The position numbers and the translations under genes are program-made. From Dysgonamonadaceae bacterium (GTDB taxonomy: Bacteria > Bacteroidota > Bacteroidia > Bacteroidales > Azobacteroidaceae): a stretch of 64,000 nucleotides of DNA. Where the stretch lies: positions 40,865-104,864 of the forward strand of contig JAIRVZ010000061.1 in the NCBI GenBank assembly GCA_031253625.1, in the 5' to 3' direction. Positions 18,841 through 25,507 of this stretch are shown one piece after another. Below the pieces are notes generated by a model that was not told where the DNA came from, did not search any database, and saw nothing but the letters and a program-made list of their open reading frames with translations. Positions within the stretch are counted from its first letter, which is position 1. Each line of letters begins with the position of its first letter.

Positions 18841-20514
18841 ATGATGAAAAAGTTATATTACTGTTTTTGTTTCATTTTATTGGCATTTATATCCTGCAAT
18901 CATTATTCAACTAAAACTGCAAAGATTTTCGACAGAATTGAAAATATTGTCGATCAATTTCCCGATAGTGCCTTAATGCTATTGGATTCTATTCGTAATC
19001 CATACGAATTAAGTAAAAGTGAGTATGCCAAATATATCTTGTTTTCTGTTCAGACAAAAAACAAGGCATATAAAAATATAGAAATGGATACCCTCATTTT
19101 TTTTGTAAGAGATTATTTTAAGGAAAAGAATGACCGAAAGAATTGGGTTTTATCGGAATTGTATAGTGGCAGGGTTTTACTATTTCAGGGAAAAAAGGAT
19201 GAAGCCATGAAAAGTTATCTTGAAGTAAAAAATATTGCAAGTAAAGAAGACTTGTATGTGGTTGGCTTATCAGAGACTTCTATGGGAGCATTATATTATA
19301 ATCAATCTCTACTTGATGAAGCAATTCCTCATTTTAAAAATGCAATCGCCATTTTTTCCGGTTTTGATGATAAATACAAAAGTCAAATTGCCTCATTAAG
19401 TGATCTTGGCAATGCTTTTTTATTGAAAGAAGATTACGATAGTGCGTTCTACTATTATAACAAAGGATTGGAAATTGCACAATTGCATAATGATTCCGTT
19501 AAACAAGCTGTCGTACTGCACAATATATCAGTAGCTTATCGTTGGTCGGGAGAATTTGAACGAGCGAAAGCAACATTGAAACAAATTCGACTATTGAATC
19601 CTGATTATAACAAAAGGGAAGATTATAGTAATATGGCAAATATCTATCTTTTGGAAAACAAAAAAGATTCGGCATTGTATTATGCCAATCTTTCTTTAGC
19701 TTTATCGGAAGACAATGATTATCAAGGAAAATCTGCTGCTTATGACTTGTTGTCAGACATAGAGGAAGCATCAGGGAATTATCGGGAAAGTCTGAATTAT
19801 CATCGGCAACATTCAGATTATAGGGAAGCTGTTTTTAAAGAAAGTCAAGGTGTAGCTATTTTAGATATCCAAAAAAAATATGATTTTGAATTAATTCAAA
19901 ATGCAAATAAAAAATTAGTTATCGAACGATTATGGATATTTATTATACTGTCGGTAGTGGCTTTAGTCGTTGTTATTGTGGCTTTTATATTTCATCGCAA
20001 ACATATGCAAAACAAAGAGGCATTGTTGATGGCAAAGCAACAAATATATCAACTGAAAGAAATGGCCAATCTTCCTGTCGACAATAAAAACAATGAAAAA
20101 GAGAATGAACTACGCAAAATATTGTTCGAACAATTAGACATTTTTAAGAAAATATCTTTGTTGGAAGCATATCTGGTGGATAAAGACAAAGAAAAAGGAA
20201 AAGAAATACTTACAAAAGTGAATGAAATCATGTATAATTCAAGTCAAAGGTTTGATTGGAAGATTTTTTATCAACCGGTTAATACTTTATATGATAACTT
20301 TTTAATCCGATTAAAAGATTTATATCCCGATTTGAATGAAGAAGATATGCTTGTTTGCTGTCTTTCAAAAGCCGGGTTTTCCAATACGGAAATCGCCTTA
20401 CTAATGCAATCCAACCCCAATATTGTTCAAAAAAAGAAATCTGCTATCCGCGAAAAAACAGGAATGACACGACAGGAAAATTTCGTGAAACAATTGGAAG
20501 AAATCGTTAAATAA
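18841..20514 (+). CDS. TPR lipoprotein with membrane helix and LuxR-like HTH
   Basis: A 557-residue protein; ATG ATG at the start leaves one residue of doubt. The N-terminus has a lipobox-like LLAFISC (Cys about residue 19). Residues about 90-340 are tetratricopeptide repeats. A single membrane helix lies at about 362-384 (WIFIILSVVALVVVIVAFIF), then a coiled coil, then a C-terminal helix-turn-helix at about 500-557 (LNEEDMLVCCLSKAGFSNTEIA, MTRQENFVKQLEEI) resembling LuxR/GerE output domains. Bacteroidales encode many such membrane-spanning TPR-HTH regulators. The periplasmic TPR half may sense a signal while the cytoplasmic HTH binds DNA. Function inferred; targets unknown. Confidence 0.8.
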   Translation: MMKKLYYCFCFILLAFISCNHYSTKTAKIFDRIENIVDQFPDSALMLLDSIRNPYELSKSEYAKYILFSVQTKNKAYKNIEMDTLIFFVRDYFKEKNDRKNWVLSELYSGRVLLFQGKKDEAMKSYLEVKNIASKEDLYVVGLSETSMGALYYNQSLLDEAIPHFKNAIAIFSGFDDKYKSQIASLSDLGNAFLLKEDYDSAFYYYNKGLEIAQLHNDSVKQAVVLHNISVAYRWSGEFERAKATLKQIRLLNPDYNKREDYSNMANIYLLENKKDSALYYANLSLALSEDNDYQGKSAAYDLLSDIEEASGNYRESLNYHRQHSDYREAVFKESQGVAILDIQKKYDFELIQNANKKLVIERLWIFIILSVVALVVVIVAFIFHRKHMQNKEALLMAKQQIYQLKEMANLPVDNKNNEKENELRKILFEQLDIFKKISLLEAYLVDKDKEKGKEILTKVNEIMYNSSQRFDWKIFYQPVNTLYDNFLIRLKDLYPDLNEEDMLVCCLSKAGFSNTEIALLMQSNPNIVQKKKSAIREKTGMTRQENFVKQLEEIVK

Positions 20515-20536
20515 AGGGGCAGACATTCAAAAAAAC

Positions 20537-20647
20537 ATGTTGCAACGCACTGTTTCCTCTGATGAAACTGTGTCCGTTACACATTTGCCACAAGGCGTGT
20601 ATATTGTTCGCGTAGCAGATGAAGTAATAAAATTGATAAAGAGATAG
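20537..20647 (+). pseudogene. Remnant of a T9SS type A sorting domain
   Basis: Thirty-six codons read MLQRTVSSDETVSVTHLPQG, then VYIVRV and end VIKLIKR before TAG. This is the last third of a T9SS sorting domain; the giant adhesin of this window ends with the comparable HLPQGVYLIKI and KIIRK. No upstream part of such a protein is present, because the frame runs back into the preceding gene. It is most likely the tail of a deleted secreted protein. Confidence 0.75.
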
Positions 20648-20682
20648 TTATGGACCAAAAATAAGTTGAAAATTTGCTTTAG

Positions 20683-20717
20683 ATGAGGCTGTCGCAAAAA
20701 GGCAGCCTCATTTTTTT
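20683..20717 (+). terminator. Rho-independent terminator
   Basis: ATGAGGCTG (20683-20691) and CAGCCTCAT (20703-20711) form a 9-bp stem around an 11-nt loop, followed by a T-run. It closes the region of the T9SS remnant before the FKBP genes. Confidence 0.85.
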
Positions 20718-20805
20718 CGTCAGAAACATAAAAAAACATAATTATCTTTCATTTTGATATTAAAAGTATTAATTTTACGCCGTTTTAAATTAAAAATCAG
20801 TTCAA

Positions 20806-21390
20806 ATGGATAAAATCAGTTATGCGTTAGGTCTTAGTATTGGAAATAATTTCAAAGGTTCAGGTATTAACAACCTTAATATAGAAGATTTTTCTAAAGC
20901 AGTTGAGGCAGTATTGAAAGATACCAAATTCGAAATGTCTTATGATGAGGCAAAAACCGTTATTAATGAGTATTTTACAAAACTTCAGGAAGAAAAAGGA
21001 TCATTGAATAAGAAAGCCGGAGAAGAATTTTTGCGTATCAATAAAGAAAAAGCCGGAGTTGTTACTTTGCCGAGCGGACTTCAATATCAAATCCTTCAAG
21101 AAGGAAAAGGAGCAAAACCCAAAGCTACAGATCAGGTAAAATGTCATTACGAAGGTACACTAATCGACGGACAAATTTTCGATAGTTCTATCAAAAGAGG
21201 TCAGCCTGCCGTTTTTGGTTTGAATCAAGTTATTTCAGGATGGACTGAGGCTTTGCAATTAATGCCTACAGGTTCGAAATGGCGGTTATTCCTGCCTTCT
21301 TATTTGGCTTATGGCGACAGACAGGCCGGAGAGTTGATAGAGCCTAACAGTACCTTGATTTTCGATGTCGAACTATTAGACATAGTGTAA
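20806..21390 (+). CDS. FKBP-type peptidyl-prolyl isomerase (no signal peptide)
   Basis: A 194-residue protein with an FKBP_N dimerisation region (about 1-85; MDKISYALGLSIGNNF) and an FKBP_C catalytic domain (about 95-194). Catalytic-pocket residues are recognisable: CHYEGTLIDGQIFDSS, QVISGWTEALQLM, YLAYGDR and IFDVELLDI. There is no signal peptide, so it is either cytoplasmic or exported unusually. A close paralogue with a lipoprotein signal follows after 55 nt; the pair appears to be a tandem duplication. It catalyses cis-trans isomerisation of prolyl bonds and probably acts as a chaperone. Confidence 0.93.
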   Translation: MDKISYALGLSIGNNFKGSGINNLNIEDFSKAVEAVLKDTKFEMSYDEAKTVINEYFTKLQEEKGSLNKKAGEEFLRINKEKAGVVTLPSGLQYQILQEGKGAKPKATDQVKCHYEGTLIDGQIFDSSIKRGQPAVFGLNQVISGWTEALQLMPTGSKWRLFLPSYLAYGDRQAGELIEPNSTLIFDVELLDIV

Positions 21391-21445
21391 AACTTCTCAA
21401 ATTAATAATTCATAATTAACAATTAATAATTTTAAAAATAATCAA

Positions 21446-22324
21446 ATGAAAAAGTTAAGTATTTTATTGACACTTGCTCTTGCTACCGTTATCGGTACTT
21501 CTTGTACTGCTCAAGCTCCGAAAGCCCAATTGAAAAATGAAGTGGATTCTCTTTCTTATGCTATTGGTGTTACTTATTCTCAAGGTATGTTGAAACAACA
21601 TTTGAGCACAAGTATGGACACAGCTTACATCAAGGACTTTATTAAAGGCTTTATGGAAGGCGCTAATATTAACAAAGACGACAAAAGGAAAAACGCTTAC
21701 ATGTTAGGCTTGCAGATCGGACATCAAATTGGTGGCAGCTTGTTGGATAATGTAAACTCTCAATTTCAAAGCATGTTTGGAGATTCTACCAAAAAAGCAA
21801 ATAAAGCTGATTTGTTGGCCGGTTTCCTTTCAGAACTTAATCCTCAAGGTCCTAAGATGACCATGGAAGAAGCTCAAATGTATCTTCAAGTCACAATGGA
21901 AGCTATCCGTAATGCACAAATGGAAAGAGAATTTTCAGTAAACAAAGAGGCCGGTACTGCATTCTTGGCAGAAAATGCAACTAAAGAAGGTGTCGTTACT
22001 CTTCCCAGCGGACTTCAATATAGAATCGTCAGAGCAGGAAAAGGAGCTACTCCGGCAGCATCTGATGTTGTAAGAGTACATTACAGAGGGACTTTGCTTG
22101 ATGGAACTGAATTCGATAGTTCTTATAAACGCAATGAGCCTGCTGAATTTGGCGTAACTCAAGTTATCCCCGGATGGACAGAAGCTTTACAATTGATGCC
22201 TGTCGGCTCAAAATGGGAACTTTTTATTCCTGAAAATTTAGCTTACGGAAGTGCAGACAGAGGAGCTATCAGACCTTTCTCTACTTTGATTTTCGAAGTT
22301 GAGTTACTCGACATAGTTAAATAA
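21446..22324 (+). CDS. FKBP-type peptidyl-prolyl isomerase, lipoprotein
   Basis: A 292-residue paralogue of the preceding protein. The N-terminus carries a lipobox (VIGTSC, Cys about residue 20), placing it in the periplasm or outer membrane. The FKBP_N region (SLSYAIGVTYSQGM onwards) is longer than in the neighbour and spans about 33-190; the FKBP_C domain occupies about 195-292 with VHYRGTLLDGTEFDSS and VIPGWTEALQLMPVGSKWEL. Related to Mip/FkpA-type envelope foldases. The AT-rich AATTAATAATT repeat at 21400-21432 fills the spacer upstream. Confidence 0.93.
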   Translation: MKKLSILLTLALATVIGTSCTAQAPKAQLKNEVDSLSYAIGVTYSQGMLKQHLSTSMDTAYIKDFIKGFMEGANINKDDKRKNAYMLGLQIGHQIGGSLLDNVNSQFQSMFGDSTKKANKADLLAGFLSELNPQGPKMTMEEAQMYLQVTMEAIRNAQMEREFSVNKEAGTAFLAENATKEGVVTLPSGLQYRIVRAGKGATPAASDVVRVHYRGTLLDGTEFDSSYKRNEPAEFGVTQVIPGWTEALQLMPVGSKWELFIPENLAYGSADRGAIRPFSTLIFEVELLDIVK

Positions 22325-22325
22325 A

Positions 22326-22416
22326 TAACGAAGTTACAAGAAGTTATACGAAGTTACAAGAATGTTTTTTATTCTTTTGACTTCGTGTAACTTCGTATAA
22401 CTCCCTTTTAACTTCT
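22326..22416. repeat. Intergenic inverted repeat of CGAAGTTACA decamers (copy 2)
   Basis: The left arm (22326-22363) is about four decamers alternating CGAAGTTACA and AGAAGTTATA; the right arm (22371-22416) is the reverse orientation (TTCGTGTAACTTCGTATAAC). It shares its decamer unit with the era-der repeat at 17393-17494. It follows the lipoprotein FKBP stop and precedes the AsnC-type regulator start. Confidence 0.87.
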
Positions 22417-22423
22417 AATATCC

Positions 22424-22885
22424 ATGGAAAAAATAGACAAACTGGACAGGAAAATCTTAGAGATCATTTCCCAAAATGCCCGTACTCCCTTTAAGGATGT
22501 AGCGGAAGTTTGTGATGTTTCGCGTGCTGCCATTCATCAACGGGTACAAAAAATGATTGAGATGAAGGTAATAGTTGGTTCAGGGTATCACATCAATCCA
22601 AAATCTTTAGGCTATAATACTTGCACCTATATCGGAGTGAAACTTGAAAAAGGTTCAATGTATAAAACTGTCGTTCCCGAACTTGAGAAAATACTGGAAG
22701 TAGTTGAATGTCATTTTACGACCGGCCCATACACGTTACTCATCAAACTTTTTGCCCGCGACAACGAACATTTAATGGAGTTATTGAATAGTAAAATTCA
22801 AGAAATTCCGGGTGTAATATCTACCGAAACATTAATTTCTTTGAGAGAAAGTTTCAAACGGGAAATACCTGTTAAAGAGGTGTAA
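22424..22885 (+). CDS. Lrp/AsnC-family transcriptional regulator
   Basis: A 153-residue protein of standard length. The N-terminal winged HTH (about 4-60; LDRKILEIISQNARTPFKDV, RAAIHQRVQKM) is followed by an AsnC/RAM ligand-binding domain (about 70-145; THE GVKLEKGSMYKTVVPEL to GVISTETLISL). Such proteins oligomerise and respond to amino acids. The stop lies 1 nt from the end of the convergent LD-carboxypeptidase gene. Confidence 0.92.
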   Translation: MEKIDKLDRKILEIISQNARTPFKDVAEVCDVSRAAIHQRVQKMIEMKVIVGSGYHINPKSLGYNTCTYIGVKLEKGSMYKTVVPELEKILEVVECHFTTGPYTLLIKLFARDNEHLMELLNSKIQEIPGVISTETLISLRESFKREIPVKEV

Positions 22886-22886
22886 T

Positions 22887-23789
22887 TCAATCTAAAATTA
22901 CTGTTTCTTCCGTAACGAGTAAGTTCGTTGTTTTTCCACAAACCAATGGAAAATTTGTCTTTACATGTCCTGTGGGAAAATTAAAACAAACCGGGAAATC
23001 ATATTCGGAAACTAAATCCGAGATAGATTTGTATATGGTTTTGTGCATCGATTCGTCTTCTTCGCAATCGGAAAATTGTCCGACAAGCAAACTCGAAATC
23101 TTTTGAAGAGCACCTCCTAATTTCAGATTATACATCATTCTTTCTATATGATAAGGTTTCTCTCCTATATCCTCGATAAACAGGATTGTATTTTCGGGTG
23201 GAAAATCATAAGGAGTTCCTCGCAATGCACTTAAAACGGATAAGTTGCCTCCTCTTAGTACACCTTTACTTTCTCCGGTTTTATTAAAAGGATGTGAGTC
23301 TATTTTGTAACTAATTGATTTTCCGAATAATAAATCTTTCAGATAAAGACTTGCCTCATCGTTTCCGTTTTCTTCTGCCAAATGAGATGACATAGGAGCG
23401 TGAATACTGCAAATTCCGTTATTGTTTATTTTTGCATGCAACGCTGTAATATCGCTATAACCGATAAGCCATTTAGGATCTTTCTTCAATAACTCTAAGG
23501 AAAGATTTTCCAACAAATGAATCACTCCGTATCCTCCTCTTGCACAAAAGATTGCTTTGCTTTCGGGATTGTCTAATGCTTTTTGCAAATCGGATAACCG
23601 CTCATCGACAGTGCCGGCAAAACGACCATATTCGGCAAAAACATATTCTCCTAATCCAACACGAAATCCCCAATTTTCCAAAACAGATTTGGAATGCAAT
23701 ACATATTTGGGATTTACTTTTCCCGAAGGCGCAACAATCGTTATCAGGTCGCCTTTTTTCAAATAAGGAGGTGTTATCATATTTTTCAT
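22887..23789 (-). CDS. Muramoyltetrapeptide (LD-) carboxypeptidase, S66 family
   Basis: A 300-residue protein. It begins ITPPYLKKGDLITIVAPSG, typical for the family. The nucleophile Ser is in GYSDITALH (about residue 115), with the catalytic Glu in FIEDIGEKPYHIERM (about 210) and His in GHVKTNFPLVCG (about 280). It trims the terminal D-Ala from tetrapeptides in cytoplasmic murein recycling. It overlaps the 3' end of aroB by 4 nt (ATGA) and is probably translationally coupled to it. Confidence 0.93.
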   Translation of the reverse strand: MKNMITPPYLKKGDLITIVAPSGKVNPKYVLHSKSVLENWGFRVGLGEYVFAEYGRFAGTVDERLSDLQKALDNPESKAIFCARGGYGVIHLLENLSLELLKKDPKWLIGYSDITALHAKINNNGICSIHAPMSSHLAEENGNDEASLYLKDLLFGKSISYKIDSHPFNKTGESKGVLRGGNLSVLSALRGTPYDFPPENTILFIEDIGEKPYHIERMMYNLKLGGALQKISSLLVGQFSDCEEDESMHKTIYKSISDLVSEYDFPVCFNFPTGHVKTNFPLVCGKTTNLLVTEETVILD

Positions 23790-24841
23790 CCGAAGTATTC
23801 GTGGTAAAAATCCAAAGCATCGAATATTTCTTCTTTGCTTGCTGTTTGGTTGATTTTTATATTGCCTATATCGCTCAATAATGTGAAGTTAACTTCGGCA
23901 GATTCGTTTTTCTTGTCGTGTTGCATCAATTCGTAAAGGCGATCGTATTGCTTGCAGTCGAACCGGAAAATGCCATAATTTTCTTTGATGAACCGGATGG
24001 TTTTAGTCAGTTTGTTCTGCTCAAAGCCGGTTTTTTTGAAAGAGAGATAAAGTTCGCAAACCAATCCCCAAGCGATGGCATAACCATGAAGTACGGGACA
24101 ATTTATTTCGTAAGAAAGACTTTCAAAAGCATGACCAATGGTATGCCCTAAATTCAACGCTTTGCGGATGCCTTTTTCTGTCGGGTCTTGTTCGACAATC
24201 TTCTCTTTTATGCCGACAGATGTAACCATCAAATCTTTTAGCGTTCCATAATCTACATCATCGACATTGAAAGACATTATTTTTTGCCATTCTTTTTCGG
24301 ATTCCAACAAAGCATGTTTAATCATTTCGGCATAGCCCGACAGGAAGTTTTCTTTGTCTAAAGTCTTGAAAAACTCACTTTCTATCAGTACGATTTCTGC
24401 CGGAGAAAAAGTGCCTATTTCGTTTTTGAGTCCGTTGAAATTAATTCCGGTTTTTCCACCAACAGCCGCATCAACAACCGCCAACAGCGTAGTAGGAATA
24501 TTAATAAAACGGATTCCGCGTTTAAAAGTAGCAGCAGCAAATCCGCCTAAATCGGTAAGCATTCCGCCTCCAAGATTGAGCAGTAGCGATTTTCGGGTGG
24601 CACCATTATCCGAAAGAAATTTCCAAACAATCGATAATGTTTCAATGTTTTTATTGATGTCTCCAGCTTTGATAATAATTAACGGAGCATCGTTCAATTC
24701 CGGCAGGCCGGCAAGTAAAGGCATACAAAGCCGGTTTGTATTTTCATCTGCCAGTATAAATAACCGGTTGTAGTCGATTGTTTGCAATGCTTTTCTCAAA
24801 TCATCCGTTAGATTCCTGCATTTAATTATTTGTTGCGACAT
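23786..24841 (-). CDS. aroB: 3-dehydroquinate synthase
   Basis: A 351-residue enzyme. NAD-binding GGGMLTDLGGFAAATFKRG (about residue 95) and the PTTLLAVVDAAVGGKTGIN block are clear, as are metal ligands in LNLGHTIGHAFE and VLHGYAIAWG. AroB converts DAHP to 3-dehydroquinate, the second step of the shikimate pathway. A -7-like TACTTTTG (minus, 24883-24876) lies 35 nt upstream of the start. The LD-carboxypeptidase gene is coupled downstream. Confidence 0.96.
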   Translation of the reverse strand: MSQQIIKCRNLTDDLRKALQTIDYNRLFILADENTNRLCMPLLAGLPELNDAPLIIIKAGDINKNIETLSIVWKFLSDNGATRKSLLLNLGGGMLTDLGGFAAATFKRGIRFINIPTTLLAVVDAAVGGKTGINFNGLKNEIGTFSPAEIVLIESEFFKTLDKENFLSGYAEMIKHALLESEKEWQKIMSFNVDDVDYGTLKDLMVTSVGIKEKIVEQDPTEKGIRKALNLGHTIGHAFESLSYEINCPVLHGYAIAWGLVCELYLSFKKTGFEQNKLTKTIRFIKENYGIFRFDCKQYDRLYELMQHDKKNESAEVNFTLLSDIGNIKINQTASKEEIFDALDFYHEYFG

Positions 24842-24875
24842 TATTTGTATTCTTTATGAAGTGAATATCAGGAGA

Positions 24876-24883
24876 CAAAAGTA
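24876..24883 (-). promoter_or_regulatory. aroB promoter -7 element
   Basis: Minus-strand TACTTTTG matches TANNTTTG, 35 nt upstream of aroB. The surrounding 20 nt (24874-24893) are identical to those upstream of lptB at 61098-61117. Confidence 0.6.
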
Positions 24884-24903
24884 GCAAAAAAACGGCAGAA
24901 AAA

Positions 24904-24934
24904 TTTGCTTGGTTCGAAACAATTCTTACCTTTG
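24904..24934 (+). promoter_or_regulatory. Promoter of tRNA-Leu
   Basis: TTTG at 24904-24907, 19-nt spacer, TACCTTTG at 24927-24934: a perfect Bacteroidota sigma-A type promoter, ending 17 nt before the tRNA. Confidence 0.85.
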
Positions 24935-24951
24935 CACCGTCTTTTTGACAA

Positions 24952-25035
24952 GCCCAGATGGCGGAATTGGTAGACGCGCTGGTCTCAAACACCAGTAGGT
25001 TCACCCCTGTGCCGGTTCGATCCCGGCTCTGGGTA
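24952..25035 (+). tRNA. tRNA-Leu (anticodon CAA)
   Basis: An 84-nt class II tRNA. The acceptor stem pairs GCCCAGA (24952-24958) with TCTGGGT (25028-25034), with one G-T pair and discriminator A. The anticodon stem CTGGT/ACCAG encloses loop CTCAAAC, giving anticodon CAA for UUG. A variable arm follows, and the T loop reads GGTTCGATCC. CCA is not encoded. A promoter lies upstream and a terminator downstream, so it is a single-gene transcription unit. Confidence 0.97.
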
Positions 25036-25041
25036 CTGTGG

Positions 25042-25072
25042 CGGAGAAAGTGTTAAAACTCTCTCCGTTTTT
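25042..25072 (+). terminator. Rho-independent terminator of tRNA-Leu
   Basis: CGGAGA (25042-25047) pairs with TCTCCG (25062-25067); the stem continues with AGT/ACT across single-base bulges, and TTTTT follows. Confidence 0.9.
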
Positions 25073-25117
25073 ACTTTTAAATCCTCGTAACTCATTGGTT
25101 TGCTTATAGATTCGCCA

Positions 25118-25206
25118 TATATTTGTGTCTAAATTCTTTATTTTCACTTTTTTATTAAAAAAAATTGCAAATTTCATTATTTTTTATATGCAAAGTGCTA
25201 TCTTTG
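25118..25206 (+). promoter_or_regulatory. Two candidate promoters for the adhesin leader
   Basis: TATATTTG at 25118-25125 and TATCTTTG at 25199-25206 both match the -7 consensus. The first has TTG at 25095-25097 (20-nt spacer); the second has only a weak -33 (TTTC at 25172-25175). Either gives a 5' untranslated region of about 300-375 nt ahead of the giant gene. Confidence 0.55.
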
Positions 25207-25232
25207 CAACTCATAAAAAACCCGAAAATAAG

Positions 25233-25355
25233 ATGCTTCATAATGCAACCCATACAGTCGCCTTTATGTACTTCGCAGTAATGTCTTTCTTGCGCATTTT
25301 AAATTACTGTATTGCATTTATTTCCGGGCATCCTCCTTCCCGCACATATTGCTGA
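25233..25355 (+). CDS. Possible 40-residue leader ORF
   Basis: ATG at 25233 begins a 40-codon ORF just after a -7 element. It is rich in Phe, Ile and aromatic residues and ends ISGHPPSRTYC before TGA at 25353-25355. A longer in-frame version from 25125 would start inside the first candidate promoter. The ORF covers all of the first nested stem, and its stop lies within the outer 5' arm of the second stem. No family recognised. It may be a leader peptide, or an accidental frame in a structured RNA. Confidence 0.35.
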   Translation: MLHNATHTVAFMYFAVMSFLRILNYCIAFISGHPPSRTYC

Positions 25356-25449
25356 TTTTCAGACATTACAAATGTCGTAAGCAGCAATTACGCACCCCAT
25401 AACACAGGGCAAATATCTATTATTCTCTCTTTTTTCGTTGGAAAAAGAG
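25242..25449 (+). ncRNA. Structured 5' leader RNA of the adhesin operon
   Basis: Nested complementarity is visible. Stem I: AATGCAA 25242-25248 with TTGCATT 25312-25318, enclosing CAGTAAT 25276-25282 with ATTACTG 25303-25309. Stem II: ATTGCTG 25348-25354 with CAGCAAT 25382-25388, enclosing GACATT 25362-25367 with AATGTC 25371-25376. A weaker CTCTTTTT/AAAAAGAG hairpin at 25427-25449 follows, 59 nt before the gene. It matches no riboswitch class that I recognise. The rest of 25073-25507 holds only AT-rich sequence and the promoters. Confidence 0.5.
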
Positions 25450-25507
25450 CAGAATTTTTGTATTTACAAATAATTAACAATTAAAATAACATAAAATAAT
25501 TTCAATT

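Noticed and set aside
25073..25507. Cobalamin or other known riboswitch upstream of the adhesin
   Set aside because: The nested stems do not match any riboswitch core I recognise, and the gene product is not a transporter or biosynthetic enzyme.
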